Origin: Dactylorhiza incarnata
Lineage: Eukaryota > Streptophyta > Magnoliopsida > Asparagales > Orchidaceae
Length of the DNA: 64,000 bases
Direction: 5' to 3'
NCBI GenBank assembly: GCA_033032865.1
Contig: JAWHQI010000121.1
Location: 372,001 to 436,000, forward strand
A program made the translations under genes and the position numbers. How positions within the stretch are numbered: position 1 is the first letter of the stretch; each line of letters starts with the position of its first letter. Shown here piece after piece: positions 9,958 to 21,607 of this stretch. The notes under the pieces were generated by a model. That model did not search any database, was not told where the DNA came from, and saw only the letters and a program-made list of their open reading frames with translations.

Positions 9958-10802
9958 AGGCATGACCTATGGGTTATGCAGTGAAGTTGAGTTAGTTTTT
10001 CCTATCTTTTCGAAAGCCATTATCGTCTCCATCAGTTTGAGAGAAAGTTTGAGAAAGAATCTGGAGAAGTCGTCTTCCCTTTCAGAACCAATCTAACTTG
10101 AAGATTTCATTTAGCAATCTGGTGCTGATACATCTTTCTGAAAGAAGAAGATCAAGAAGGAAGAATCTGTCTTCCTAAGAAGAAGAACAGTCCTCACAGC
10201 CTGTTGAATCAAGAAGATCATTTGCTGCTGCTGTTCTATTGAAGATTTCTATCTGATCATTCAGGCAGATCAAGAAGACTCAACAATCTGAAATCTGAGT
10301 ATAAGTATTTGTTATTCTCTTTATAAATTCCTGTATGATCTGAGTTGTCAGATCTGAGTGTAGGATCTGTTAAGGATCTGAGTTGTAAGATCAGGTGTGA
10401 TCTGAGTTGTAGGATTCAGGAGTGAATTTGAGCTGTAGGCCTAGTTATAAAGGCTGAGGTAGGATCTGTGTGATCTGAGTTAGTAAGATCTATGAGATCT
10501 GAGACTGTAAGATCTGTTGTGATCTGCTGTAAGACCTGTTTGTGGTCTGAGATCTGGAGGAGCTATAAACTCTATCAAGCACACTGCTAGAAGGGGAGAA
10601 GGGGGAAAGTGGATTACCGAAGATAAGGGGAACCACTACAAAAATTAGTGTGTCTTTTTCTGTGTGTGTTCTTATCTCTTGAAAGCTCTGATCAGTTTTA
10701 TCTTGGTTATAATCAAGAACTGCAATAGTTTTTAAATAACCTATTCACCCCCCCCCCCCCCCCCTCTAGGTGATTAGCTACCCTTAATTAAAGTCTTTCA
10801 AG

Positions 10803-10815
10803 TGGTATCAGTGGG
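10803..10815 (+). other. Primer binding site, tRNA-iMet type (degenerate)
   Basis: TGGTATCAGTGGG keeps the first nine bases of the iMet consensus, two bases after the LTR end. Confidence 0.8.
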
Positions 10816-10881
10816 TTGTTATTCAAGAAAAGGTTTAACAGCCTGAACAAGATCTTCTAAGGGTAGATTTCTGAAGTCGTG

Positions 10882-13211
10882 ATGGCTAATACAGAAGGAA
10901 GCAAAGAATTCACATCTATGAAGCTCCCAATTTGCAGAAAAGAAAACTTTGGGATTTGGAAAGAAAGGGTCAGACTTTTCATGGAAGCATCTGATCATAG
11001 GATTTACATAACTGTTCTAGAGGGACCTTTTGTTCCTATGAAAGTTTCATTTACAGATGTGAGTATAAAGACTCCTAAAACCTATTCAGAGATGACCAAA
11101 GATGAAGTGATTTTGGCCTCCATGGATAAGAGAGCTCAGAACATCATTGTTAGTGCTATTGAAGATTCAACTTTCCAAAATTTAGTCCATTGCAAAACTG
11201 CCAAAGAAATGTTGGAATCTCTTATTGTCTATATGGAAGGGACTGAAGAAGTCAGAGATGATAGGAAGTCACTTCTAAATCAGCAATATGAAGCCTTCAG
11301 ACAAGACAAGAAAGATTCAATAGCAATCTGCTATGAAAAATTCTTCAAAATTGTAAATGGTCTAAAAACTTATGGAAGAACTTTCACAGATTATGAGCTG
11401 AATGATAAATTCTTAAGATCACAGAATTTATATGGGAAACTCTTGTCCCGTGAACTTCATCTGAATACCAGAAAAGCTGAGGAAGGACACAACAGGGAAA
11501 ATCCTATTGCTCTGAAAGCAGAAAGCTCCAAGAAAAGCAAAGAAAGAATGTCATTTTCCCCCAGGATTCCATCTGAATCAGAAGAATCAGAAACCAGTCA
11601 TTCTGATTCTGAAATATCAGATGGTGAATTGGCACTCTTTACCAAACAGCTAAAAAGAAAGTTGAGAAGAAAACAAACTAGAAAACTAGACCCTCTCAGT
11701 TATCCAGATCTAAGAAGCATTCAAATTCTTCAGAGGGATTCAAACAAGACTCCAAGAAGGACAGGTACAATTCTAAACACAATAAAATTAATTCAGAACA
11801 AATTGTGTGTTTTGGTTGCAGGAAATCAGGACACATGATTGCTGATTGTCCTTCAAAGAGAAAGAAAAACAAGAAATCTGATGAAAGAAAGCACAAATCT
11901 GACAAGAGACATGAGAAGAGTCTAATAGCCAAAAAGGGCAAGGTCACTCTTAGTGATAGTGAATCTCAGTCATCAGACTCAGATAGTGAGGAGGCGCTCA
12001 TAGCTCTGATGGCTGCCAATGAAAATGAACACAGTCTAACTGATAGACCTATGATAAAAGCTCCACTATCAAGGTCTGATAGTGAAGAGGATGAAGAAGA
12101 AAATGCAGGACTCATGGCATTGAGTGATCAAGAAGATCAGGAGACAACTACTGATATAAAGGTAATTGATAAAACTCCTCTATCTGATTCTGATTCTGAA
12201 CCTGAAATAGATTCATTCTCTTCTGATGAAAATGACTCACAATCTAAACTTCATGTAGATGAAATTATTGAAAAATATCAATTACTTCTCAAAGCACTTA
12301 AGAAGAGCAAAAGGCATAATAAAAGGTTACAAAAAGAACTATCTGAATTAAAGCAAACTGATTCTCAAAACTCTGAGACAGTTGAGAGGCTGAATCAGAC
12401 AAGTAAAGAACTTAGCAAACTAAAAGTCATGTCTATTATTCACATACAAACTTTGAGCACCAAGGAAAAGTTAATAAAAGAAATTGAAGCAAAACTCCTA
12501 GCAGAAAGGAAACTTGTAGCAAAGTTCTCAAAACCACAAACTATTCTTCCTATAATAGACACATTTTCTGCACAATACAGATATGGCATAGGATATGATA
12601 GGAATGCAGATAAAAACCCTAAAAGTAATGACAAGGCACCTATACAACCTTTAAAGTTTAACAAAGTCATGCCTATCACAAACAAGCATGATCAAAAAGG
12701 TGTGCATAAGTGTTATAAGGGTGAATGTTCTAATAACAAAGATGATTTAATTCAACCAAGTAACAATAATGCCAATCCTCTATGCAAAGAAAAAGTATTA
12801 ATTCATCATGACTCATTTGAATTTAAAGCAAATACTAAATTCAACAGAAAGGAACCAAGACCTGAAGTGAAAACCACTGCTGTTAAGAAAACTGAACCAT
12901 TAAAATTTACTAAAACAACTTACATAGCTCCTTTGAATAAATCAATTAAGCAAAATATGAGTCAACATAAAGAAGTAAGAAGACCTCCAAGGAGATATAA
13001 CAGATATGAATGCTGGTGCTGTGGAAGGGTTGGACATTTTGCTCTTGACTGTTGGTTCAATCCAACTGTTCCAAGATTCAACTCTAGGAGACCAGTATTC
13101 AGATCGATGGTAACTCTCACAGCACCAAGGATTAATCAACAACTAAATGTTCCAGCTCATACTAACAAGGTTCTAGGACCCAACTTGGTGTGGGCTCCTA
13201 AGAAAAGGTAA
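10882..13211 (+). pseudogene. Gag of copia element 2, two zinc knuckles, frameshifted
   Basis: Start ATG at 10882 (a GTG precedes it). The N-terminal capsid domain (FGIWKERVRLFMEASDH, then RAQNIIVSAIEDSTFQ and a QQYEAFRQDKKDSI helix) is open to 11838. A one-base shift before 11805 moves to the frame with knuckle 1, CFGCRKSGHMIADC. Acidic Ser/Asp tracts with ALIALMAANE and AGLMALSDQ, a coiled coil (about 12250-12520) and knuckle 2, CWCCGRVGHFALDC (about 13012-13053), follow. Two knuckles, the second just before protease, are a Sirevirus trait. Gag stops at 13209, and the pol frame is offset by one base at an A-rich stretch (AAGAAAAGG), probably a decay frameshift. Confidence 0.85.
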
Positions 13212-13212
13212 T

Positions 13213-13796
13213 TTCTTTTTGCAGGGTTGTCCAAAGACCAACCAACTTCCAATCTGGTACTTGGACAGTGGGTGCTCTATGCACATGACAGGAACAAAAA
13301 GTCTGCTGAATGATTACACTCCTGTAAGGAATGGACCAAAGGTTATCTTTGGAGGGTCTGACAAAGGTAAAACTAAAGGTTATGGTAATATCACAAATGG
13401 AATTGTCACCATCACCAAAGTTGCTCATGTTGATGGATTGCAACACAATCTCATCAGCATAAGTCAATTATGTCATATTGGGTGTGACATTTCATTCCAC
13501 AAGGATGAGTGCCTGATTAAGAAAGAGAATGAGATAATTCTCTCAGGCACTAGGAGTGGCAACATTTACTGCCTAAACTTCATATGTTCTGATCAAGTTA
13601 ACTCCATATGCTTAGTAGCAGAAAATAAAGTTTCTAGTAGTGTTCAATGGCATAAAAGGTTAGCACGCATAAATTATAAGACTATAAATAAACTTATTTC
13701 AAAAGACCTAGTGAGAGTTGGGCCTAAGTGGAAGTGTGTGCAGGAGGGTCCTTGCTATGCTTGTCAAATGGGTAAGCAGACCAAGTCATCCTTCAA
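13213..13796 (+). pseudogene. Protease and GAG-pre-integrase of copia element 2, fused to RT by deletion
   Basis: Protease is intact at its active site (WYLDSGCSMHMTG, D-S-G near 13261-13272), followed by the flap-side GPKVIFGGSDKGKTKGYG and the HNLISISQLC block. The integrase zinc-binding region follows (QWHKRLARIN ... [15 protein letters not shown]); its usual LGH reads LAR. The text then jumps straight to [10 protein letters not shown] of reverse transcriptase and goes out of frame. The integrase DDE core and the N-terminal part of RT are missing. The chimeric ORF ends at 13806. Confidence 0.9.
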
Positions 13797-14997
13797 ATGG
13801 ATGTAAAGTTAGCATTCCTTAATGGAACAATATTGGAGGTTGTATATGTTGAACAACCCCCAGGTTTTATTGACTTTACTCATCCAAATCATGTTTATCT
13901 ATTATTAAAAGCATTGTATGGTCTGAAACAGGCACCTAGAGCCTGGTATGAGACATTATCTAGATTTTTTATTGAGAACAAATTCTCAAGAGGAAAGATA
14001 GACAAGACATTGTTTCTTAGGATAGTTAAAGGTCACATTATTCTAGTACAAATATATGTAGATGATATAATATTTGGCTCTACTGATAATAACCTTTGCA
14101 AAAGGTTTGCAAACCTTGTGCAAGGGAAATTTGAAATGAGTAGCATGGGTAAGCTTAAATACTTCTTAGGACTCCAAGTGAAACAGTCTGAGGAAGGAAT
14201 TTTAATTTCTCAGACCAAGTACACAAAAGAAATTATTACGAAGTTTGGGATGGAAAATTCAAATGTCATGAAGACACCTATGGCAGCAAATATGTCACTG
14301 GACAGGAATGAAAAAGGGAAACATATTGATGAAACCTTGTACAGAGGCATCATTGGCTCATTGCTCTACCTAACTGCTAGCAGGCCAGACATTATGTTCT
14401 CAACATGTGTGTGTGCTAGATATCAAGTGAACCCTAAAGAATCTCACAACACTGCTGTCAAAAGAATCCTGAGATATCTGAAGGGCACTCTTAATCTTGG
14501 CCTTTGGTATCCTAGAAGCAATGATTTTGAACTAATTGGTTTTTCAGATGCTGATTTTGCAGGATGCAAGGAGGATAGAAAAAGTACATCTGGTACATGT
14601 CAATTTATTGGCAAGACTAATATCTTGGAGTAGTAGGAAGCAGACCAGTGTGGCTATTTCTACAGCAGAATCTGAGTATATCTCAGCTGGAAACTGCTGT
14701 GCTCAGCTACTATGGATTCAACACCAACTCCAAGACTATAAAGTTCAGCTAAGTAAATCTCCTCTATTTTGTGATTCAACTAGTGCTATTGCTATAGCTA
14801 ACAATCCTGTATCTCATAGCAGAACTAAGCACATAAAAATAAGATACCATTTCATTAGAGAACATGTAGAAACTTTAGATATCTCAATTGAATATGTTCC
14901 CACTGACAAGCAGGTTGCTGACATATTTACTAAACCCCTGGATGAAACTATATTCAATAACTTTAAAATTGAATTAGGTATGCTAAAAATGGATTAA
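13797..14997 (+). pseudogene. Reverse transcriptase-RNase H of copia element 2, N-truncated
   Basis: Begins inside RT at [10 protein letters not shown] and contains [14 protein letters not shown], the catalytic box [12 protein letters not shown] (about 14050-14085), [22 protein letters not shown], then the connection and RNase H ([18 protein letters not shown]). A frameshift at about 14615-14630 moves RNase H to a second frame ([54 protein letters not shown]), open to 14997. Both parts are colinear with plant Sirevirus pol. The enzyme cannot be active as it lacks the first RT motifs. Confidence 0.92.
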
Positions 14998-15054
14998 AGT
15001 GGTTTTGAATTAAATAAATGAAAAATAATGATTGAATCCTATAAGGTGAGTGGA

Positions 15055-15200
15055 GAAGTTATCTGGCGTCGAAAGAAGATACCTGGCGTCGAGAGAAATT
15101 ACCTGGCGTCGAGAGAAGATACCTGGCGTCGAGAAGATATCTGGCGTCGAGAAGATACCTGGCGTCGACTGAAGATATATGGCGTCGAGCGATCTCAACG
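15055..15200. repeat. CTGGCGTCGAG motif cluster
   Basis: Seven spaced copies of CTGGCGTCGA(G/A/C) in 145 bp between the end of RNase H and the TATA box of the third ORF. Repeats such as CGAGAGAAGATACCTGG make part of it a rough 20-25 bp tandem array. The core is the same GCGTCGA seen in the LTR cluster. Confidence 0.85.
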
Positions 15201-15309
15201 CTTGTGCGAACATAGCTAGGCCGTCTCGACAGGGTCAATTTGAACCATTAGATCAATCATGTCAAACAAGTTCGGTGCGCGGCTATTCATCTTCTTGAAT
15301 TAGAACTTC

Positions 15310-15318
15310 TATAAATAG
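15310..15318 (+). promoter_or_regulatory. TATA box upstream of the third ORF
   Basis: TATAAATAG lies about 105 bp before ATG 15423. The intervening sequence is pyrimidine-rich (CTCTCTCTCTTCG) and the ATG context is ACAACAATGTC, like a plant 5' UTR. This suggests the ORF has, or had, its own promoter inside the element rather than depending on genomic RNA. Inference from sequence only. Confidence 0.6.
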
Positions 15319-15422
15319 GGAAGACACTTCGTTAGTGCATATGCCCTAGTTCTCTAAGTTTGAAATTGGATGCCCTAGAAAATTTCTCCATCAATTCTCT
15401 CTCTCTTCGATCATCTACAACA

Positions 15423-17993
15423 ATGTCACCCAAAAGCAGTGAGTATCTCTATGAAGGAAGTGAACTTGTTCGAAATGGATTCCAATTAGCTTCAGTCGAG
15501 ATCAAACCAACAATCGAATTAATCTACAATGCAGGACTGGAATTTGTGCTGTCTGAATCAACTCTCATATGGAAACGAGAGGTATTAGAGCTATACTCCA
15601 ACATAGTAATCGACTCCATCAATTCAAAGTTTAAGACCAGTGTGAATGGTAAGAAGATTAAGATAACTCCTTCTAGACTTGCTAAGGCACTAGAACTGCC
15701 TAGGTTAAAAAGGAATGAAGAAGAAGAAGAGGTGTCCTCTGAACAGATTAAATTAGCACAAATCTGGTGCGGAATTGAAACTTCACGAGAAATCACTGGA
15801 AGTATTCTGAGAAAAGGAATGATTTTGAAAGGAAAATTGCTAACAGACGTGATAGGAAAGGGTTTGTTGTGCAAGACTGGATCACATGACAAAATTTCCA
15901 GAAAAATGTTTATTCTACTAACATGAATTATTCATTCTCTGAGAACAGATTGGGGGAGAGTAATGTTTGACAGGATAGTTGAATGTATCCAAGTACCCAA
16001 CATGGGTAGGATATTATCTTTGTATTTAGTAAAAGTCACTCCTGACTCTTTGAATAATAAACTTGGATCAAAGATAAACAACATGAAGAAAATGGATATG
16101 ATAATGATAGAGAGATGGGACAGAGTCTTATCAAATCCTCCTCCAGCAAATCCTTCTCCCATCAAGAAGAAAGCCAAGAAGCAAAAGAAGAAGAAGCTAT
16201 CTTCAAGTTCTTAAAGTTCATCCAGCTCATCCTCCTTCAAAAGAAAATCTAAATCTACTCCAATTCATGATCCAAACCTTACAACATCTGAAGAAGAAGA
16301 AGGGAACAATGTAAGGGACGGTTCTCCTGCTACACCAAAGGATGAGAGTGAGAAAGGAGAAGAAGAAAGAGGAAGTCTTCATGTATCCCCTGCTAGACTT
16401 GAAGGGGTTTTTCTAAAAGAGAAAGAGACTCAAGATGAGATTCCTGCTCAGAACAATTCTGAAATGAGCAAAGCAGCAGTTGAGGGGGAGGCTCAGGATG
16501 AGATCCCTGCTCAGGATAAAATTGATCTGATCAATGCAGAAACTGAGGGGGAGCCTCAAGATGAATTTCCAGCTGAAGATAAAGCACCATTTGAGGGGGA
16601 GTCTCAGGCTGAGATCCCTGCTAAAGAGAATTCTGTAGTTGATGCTATAGAGGTAGAAGGAGAGCCTGAAGCATCAAAGAAACCTGTTGAGAAGGTTATC
16701 AAAATAGAATCCTCTAGCTCCCATATGAGCTAGAGAGATGATTCTTTAATCAGATAAGAGAGCAGTAAAGGTGTTGAAATGGAAAAGGAAATCCATGTGG
16801 ATCTTAGTCCTATTCTACCTCAGCTGGAGGTGTTGCTGAATAATCAAAGAAGATTCTTAGAACAATATATTGAGGAGAATAATACAAAAATGAAAAATGA
16901 GGTAGATTTCCAATTGAAATTGGTTAGATTTGAAGTAAATCATCAGATATCTGCATTAAGAAAGGAGATGGTAAAGTTATTTAAGAGAGTTGGTGCTTCA
17001 GTAGATTATACAACTGAACAACTTGATGTAATTAAAGAAACATCAAAGGTTATTAAAGAATCACAAGCTGGAATTACAAAGACAGTGGATGATGTTCAGA
17101 CAAATCAAGGAATACTAAGTAGCAACATGCAAGTTCTCTACAAAGAACAGGTACCACAAATCCTAACAGGTACAAATAAGATTGAAGCTAGACTGCAACA
17201 GCAGAATGCTGATATCTTGGCTAAAATTGATGAGAGCTCCACAGTTCTAAAAGATCAAGCAAAGTTGCATGCAGATACTATAGATGATCATCTCTTTAAA
17301 GTAAAGAAAACGATTGAAAGTGGAGTTAATCACTTGGAAGGTCAATTTAGATTTCAGAAGAATACTTTAAGAGATCACATTGTTGAAGAAGTCCTAAAAG
17401 GGGAGAGGTCAATGATTCAAGCTAGTTCTGAACATGCTGTGTGGACCTCAAACTCTATAAGAGAACCTCTTGGATATCCTCCCATAGACTATGTGAATGA
17501 TCAAGTTTCTGAGACAAGGCCAGCTTCTCTTACTCAGGTTCAAAAGCAAATTATTAAAATGTAATAGTCCTGAAGATAAAAGCAAATGTATAATCCTGAA
17601 GATAAAAGCAAAAGAGAGCATTTTACTAGTGAGCAAGTAGAATCAAGTAAAAGAAAGTTCAGAGAAGAGATTCAATCAAGGGTTGATTTTGAACATTGGT
17701 CTCCATCTTCCAGAGAATTGATTCTGTCAGCATGGGAAGCTGTGAAAAATAACCCAGATGAAAGAGGTAAGTGGTATTCTGAAGCTGAATGGTTAAAGCA
17801 TAGGGATCAAGAGGAACTGAAGATCAAATTCAAGGCTGACAAAATGGCTGGGAAGGTCCAGGCAGGAGAAATGGAGCCAATCAGATACTTTCCAAAGCCA
17901 TTTGGCTATTTCAAGAGGAAAAAGGAAGTTGCTGAAGCACTCTCCAAAAGAGCCAAAAGAGGAATTGAATTCAAGGATCCTGAGCAGCTTTAG
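15423..17993 (+). pseudogene. Third ORF of copia element 2 (post-pol accessory or env-position protein), nonsense-riddled
   Basis: A single reading frame runs about 856 codons from ATG 15423 to 17993 and is broken only by stop codons (about 15924, 16212, 16731, 16755 and a group at 17562-17580). The N-terminal domain (FQLASVEIKP ... LAKALELPR ... LLTDVIGKGLLCKTGSHDK ... DWGRVMFDRIVECIQ) aligns by eye to the minus-strand ORF at 19486-21197. Next come a Lys/Ser linker, an acidic segment with three imperfect repeats of EGEAQDEIPAQDK type, a long coiled coil (16779-17400; ALRKEMVKLFKRVGASVD, IKETSKVIKESQAG) and a C-terminal domain (FEHWSPSSRELILSAWEAV, EPIRYFPKPFGYFKRKKEV). It sits where Sireviruses carry env-like ORFs, but I see no signal peptide or membrane segment. 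It may match proteins labelled putative plant transposon protein; that needs a search. Confidence 0.7.
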
Positions 17994-18029
17994 AAATTTA
18001 ATCTTTACTTTTTACTTTCAGAAGAATGT

Positions 18030-19325
18030 TGAAAGTGCACAGTTAACCTCACTAGAATTCTCTAGAGGGGGGTGAATAGAGATTTAAAATATTTTGTGCA
18101 AAGTTAATATATATGTGTATGATCACAGATTAGAGCTTCCCACACACCAACAAGAATTAGACAAGTAATTAAAGTAAATGCAAGAGAGAAAATCACAGCA
18201 CAACACAAGAAAATATAGTGGTTCCCCAAACTTTGGGTAGTCCACTCTTCTACCCCCTTGGTAGGAATTCACTATCTTGCACTGAGTCTTTTGATAAGGA
18301 GACTCTTAGAACCACCCTGAGTCTTTTGACAAGGAGACTCTTAGAACCAACTGAGTCTTTTGACAAGGAGACTCTTAGAACCAGTACACTGAATTTTTTG
18401 AAGAGAGATTCTAAAAACTCTTTTACAATATTTAAGTAAGAAAGAAAGAAAGTAAGAAACAATAATGAATCTTCTTCCTAGCAAGAAGATTGGAAGCACA
18501 AGAAGTGAATTAAATCTTTCTTCTATAGAGAGAAGAAGATTTGTAGCCTTTCTCTCTTTTAGTGAGAGCAATCAGATTTTGCAGCAGTGAGCAGAAGAAG
18601 AAATGGTTGAATATTGCTGCAGAGCTTTTTCTCAATTTCTCTCTTTTCTCTTGGGAGCTTTTCCTCTATTTCAAAATGTATGTGGTAGATCACTCAACTG
18701 CTTTTCCTGCCGACCTCCTCCTTATTTTATAGCTCTGTGTAATAACATAGCACTATAGGAGAGGAATTAATTAGCAGCCAGAGATTTAGGAGGAGAGAAA
18801 TATTTCCATAGCAGATATAACATAAATGGAAAATATTAATTCAGATTTCAAATAATATCCAAAATAGAGTTAGTCAGATTTTAGCCAAGAATCAAATAGA
18901 AAGAGAATGATTCAGAACGGCTATAAAATATTTACTTTATTCCATATAAATTAGATCTACAGAAATGAAGGAAAGAGATCTGGCGCATATATAAATCTGT
19001 CATATAGATCGACGTGCGTCGATTACTATTCGACGTAAGCGTCGAATTCATCCTGTCTGGACGTCGAGAGAAGAATAAGGAAGGTGCGTCGACTAAGGTG
19101 CGTCGACTTCTTTATATGCGTCGACTAGAAATAAGAGTAGCGTCGACAATACATACGTCGAAATCTTCCTAAAGTTACTTCGACATATCCTGAAGAAAAC
19201 GTCGACTATATTTCGACGTTGCGTCGAATACTGTTCGACGCATATTTACTTAGTCTTGTTTTTCATTCATAAAAACTCTTTCTTTAACTCATTTCTAGGG
19301 GTTAAGAGAAATTATTTCCCCAACA
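18030..19325 (-). repeat. 3' LTR of copia element 3 (complete)
   Basis: Plus-strand ends TGAAAGTGCA and CCCCAACA give 1,296 bp. It carries a TATA-like TATAAAAT on the minus strand (18730-18723), three direct repeats of CTGAGTCTTTTGACAAGGAG type (18285-18375), and a dense GTCGAC/TCGACG cluster (19010-19240, about 15 TCGA sites). Small ORFs here recur exactly in the other LTR and are not genes. Confidence 0.92.
19010..19240. repeat. GCGTCGAC/TTCGACG cluster in LTR of element 3
   Basis: About 15 TCGA sites in 230 bp, most as GCGTCGAC, ACGTCGA or TTCGACG. Dyads include TTCGACGTAAGCGTCGAA near 19030 and TTTCGACGTTGCGTCGAA near 19210. Part of the same cluster is kept in the other LTR (25012-25169), where several CpGs have become TpG or CpA. 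Confidence 0.88.
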
Positions 19326-19335
19326 ATCTCCCCCT
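19326..19335 (-). other. Polypurine tract of element 3
   Basis: The minus strand reads AGGGGGAGAT directly before the 3' LTR start TGTTGGGG, the expected plus-strand primer for reverse transcription. Confidence 0.85.
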
Positions 19336-19485
19336 ATTTGTCTTAACCCTTCTTGGAGAGAAATTGTACTAGCATAAGAAGTATGTCACTTTAAAAAGTG
19401 AAATTTAGATAAGGAGATCAAATATTCCAGAATACCAATTCATTTTTAACTATAGGATGAGATATATCAGCAATGTTTTCAAATA

Positions 19486-21197
19486 CTACTCAGGTGGGGT
19501 AGGAGGAGTCTTTCTTTTTCTCTTGAATACTAATGTTTGAGGAGAGGAGGATTTCTCTTTCCCACTTGTAAGAAGTTCATTTAGCTCCCCCTGAGCAGGT
19601 AGCTCCCCCTGGGGTAGCTCCCCCTGGAATATCTGTCTCTTTTTCTTTTCCAGTATCAGCTTCATTTCCTTTCTCAGTTCCATCAGCTGGTTCATTTCCA
19701 TCTAGATTTGTACCAATTTCATTTTCAGCCTCATTCACTGCTCTGCTTCCTTCCCCCTGTAGTGGTGTCATTTGATTTGCAGCATCTCTTGCTATGTTGA
19801 GTATCTCTATTGTTTGTTCATCAATATGGAGCTCAGGTACTATCTCATTCCCAAGGGTTTTGAGCAGTGCTTGACTGTCAGTTTTTGAGGTAGGAAGGGA
19901 TTTGTGAGAAGGAGATTTAGGATTGGAGAGTTGATCTTCATCTAGATTCTCCCCCTTCTTGACCTTCTTGGCCAAGGAGGTTAAGAAAGACCTAGTTACT
20001 CTAGAGGAAGAGAGAGATGACTTTAGATCTTGCACAGAGGCACTGACCCCATCTATTTGGGTGTGCATGTGTAGGATGGAGGAGTGAATCTGTTAGCAAT
20101 GCTCATCTAGCATTGCCTGGAATTTTTGGGCTGCAGATTGGATGCACTGAGTGAGTAGAGCCTTAGTGGATGCAGATGGTGGAGGAGGAGGAGATAATGG
20201 TGGAGGTGTATGAGAGGAATGTGGAGAGGGAATACTATCATGTTGGGTTGGTGTATTTGATGGAGGAGGTGGAGGAATAGAAGAGAGCTGAGCATGGGAT
20301 TGAGGTGGTATTTGTGTGGATGATGATGGGAGAGAGGAGAGATTTGTTTGAGGAGGAGGAGGAGGAGGATGAGTAGGAGAGTTAGAAGGAGAGGGAGACT
20401 TTTCAGGAATGGAACCAGGCTTAGGGATTTGCCTGGCCCATTTAGAAATAGTGCTATAGAAATCCTTTTTCCTGGAGGGATGGGAATTCCTTTTGATCTG
20501 CAGAGGTCAGGGAAGGAATGGAAGAGAACCTGACTCATGATTCTCATATAAGCATTTTCCTTGTGGGAATATTTGGAGGCTATCATTTTGAGAAGACAGC
20601 TGGCCCAATCCACCTTCTTCAACACAAGGGCCCCCATGATGTTCAGTTGTTGTTTTGGTACTGCATCATGTGCTGAGATCTTGCACAGTAGAACTTTCCC
20701 TACTATATCAGCCAGCAGCCTATATTCATCAGAAAAGTCTACCTTTTTCAGATGGATTGGTTTATCTTTTGAGAATTTCATGGTGGTAAGTAAATGCTTG
20801 ACTTCATCAGGTGTGAGTTCAATGGATTCATCACCTAATAGGGGAATAATTTTATACTAGTTGAGTCATTCATGAGAAGCTCATTTTCTTTTCCTATTTT
20901 ATTGAAATGAAGATGACATTAAGATATACCTGATGGGAGGTCAAAGGTGGCCCTAATGTGGTCTGCTGAAATTGAGACTAGTGTCTCATAGAGTGTTCCT
21001 TGGATTTCTCCTTGTTCGGAAATCTGAACATGAGTTATGAGATCAGTGAGCTCAGTTTCCAGGAGCTTGCACCTAGTGGAGATGATCTTGTTCAGTCCTG
21101 CTTCAGTGAAGAGAGCAATGATGCTTTTATAGTTCTCTGTTGCTGCTTGGAAGGATTCGAGATCGATGTCGAACCCAGAATTTATTTTGGGAGCCAT
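19486..21197 (-). pseudogene. Accessory ORF of copia element 3, related to the third ORF of element 2
   Basis: Starts at ATG 21197 (MAPKINSGFDIDLESFQAA). The first open piece ends at 20919 (HIRATFDLPSG). The next begins around 20781 with LLADIVGKVLLCKISAHDA and DWASCLLKMIASKYSHKEN, which aligns to the LLTDVIGKGLLCKTGSHDK ... DWGRVMF block of element 2. A proline/leucine/histidine-rich low-complexity stretch follows in shifted frames. The last pieces (20068-19486) hold MHTQIDGVSASVQDLKSS, acidic Glu/Gly-rich sequence and a repeated QGELPAQGEL. Frame changes and a stop or gap at 20919-20781 indicate decay. Role unknown. No TATA as clear as that of element 2; a TTAAAAAG lies near 21280. Confidence 0.65.
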
Positions 21198-21284
21198 TGA
21201 AGATCAGTGAGAGAGGAGCAAGAAGAATCAGCTGGACAAAGGAGCACGAAGGATAAAAGATGCAGAGTAGTGGAGGTTTCTGAA

Positions 21285-21515
21285 GAGTCTTTTTAAGTCA
21301 GGTGAAACGTCGAGACAGGGCTCAATTCGAGGCTTTTTCGGTACTCTAGTGGATGTGACCGAAAATATTCTAATGTTGTCGCTCTTTATCATGAAGTCGA
21401 CGTTACGTCGAGTGGAATTCGACGTCATCGTTGATATAGACAGAGTTTGAGATGTTTAGGGTTTTCTATCGACGCATGCGTCGATTTATTGTGTTGGTTA
21501 TCGACGGTGCGTCGA
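21285..21515. repeat. GTCGA dyads upstream of the accessory ORF of element 3
   Basis: About ten sites of CGTCGA or TCGACG type between gag and the accessory ORF, including GACGCATGCGTC (palindrome, near 21473) and ACGTCGAGTGGAATTCGACGT (arms ACGTCGA/TCGACGT, 21404-21424). Position matches the motif cluster upstream of the third ORF in element 2. Confidence 0.8.
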
Positions 21516-21607
21516 CAAGAAGTGACTTTTAAAACGAATTTTAAATTTTTATTTCTCTTTATTTCTTTCTAGTCCTAATGTTTTCTAAGTCAGTTTTGAA
21601 CTAGATT

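Larger units (their letters stand above)
9265..10800 (+). repeat. 5' LTR of copia element 2
   Basis: About 1,536 bp, from TGTTGGGATC to CTTTCA. It contains the GCGTCGAG/CTCGACGC hairpin cluster (9417-9830), a promoter-like segment (9900-9957), a run of degenerate GATCTGAGTTGTAAG repeats of about 20 bp (10275-10560), and a 17-C tract (10748-10764) in the TATTCAC...CTCTAGG box. ORFs in this stretch are not credible genes. Confidence 0.85.
9265..18029 (+). mobile_element. Copia element 2, Sirevirus type, nested in element 1
   Basis: Starts TGTTGGGATC inside the integrase C-terminal coding sequence of element 1. It has a 5' LTR, primer site, gag, protease, RT-RNase H and an extra ORF in the same orientation after pol. 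The 3' LTR is absent: element 3 begins at 18030, before any polypurine tract. The integrase core was removed by an internal deletion near 13796. The 5 bases before the LTR are ATATC; the matching duplicate is not recoverable. Confidence 0.85.

Noticed and set aside
18218..18571. Small ORFs in the 3' LTR of element 3 (LSCTESFDKETLRTT and others)
   Set aside because: They translate the CTGAGTCTTTTGACAAGGAG direct repeat in the LTR and recur identically in the 5' LTR.
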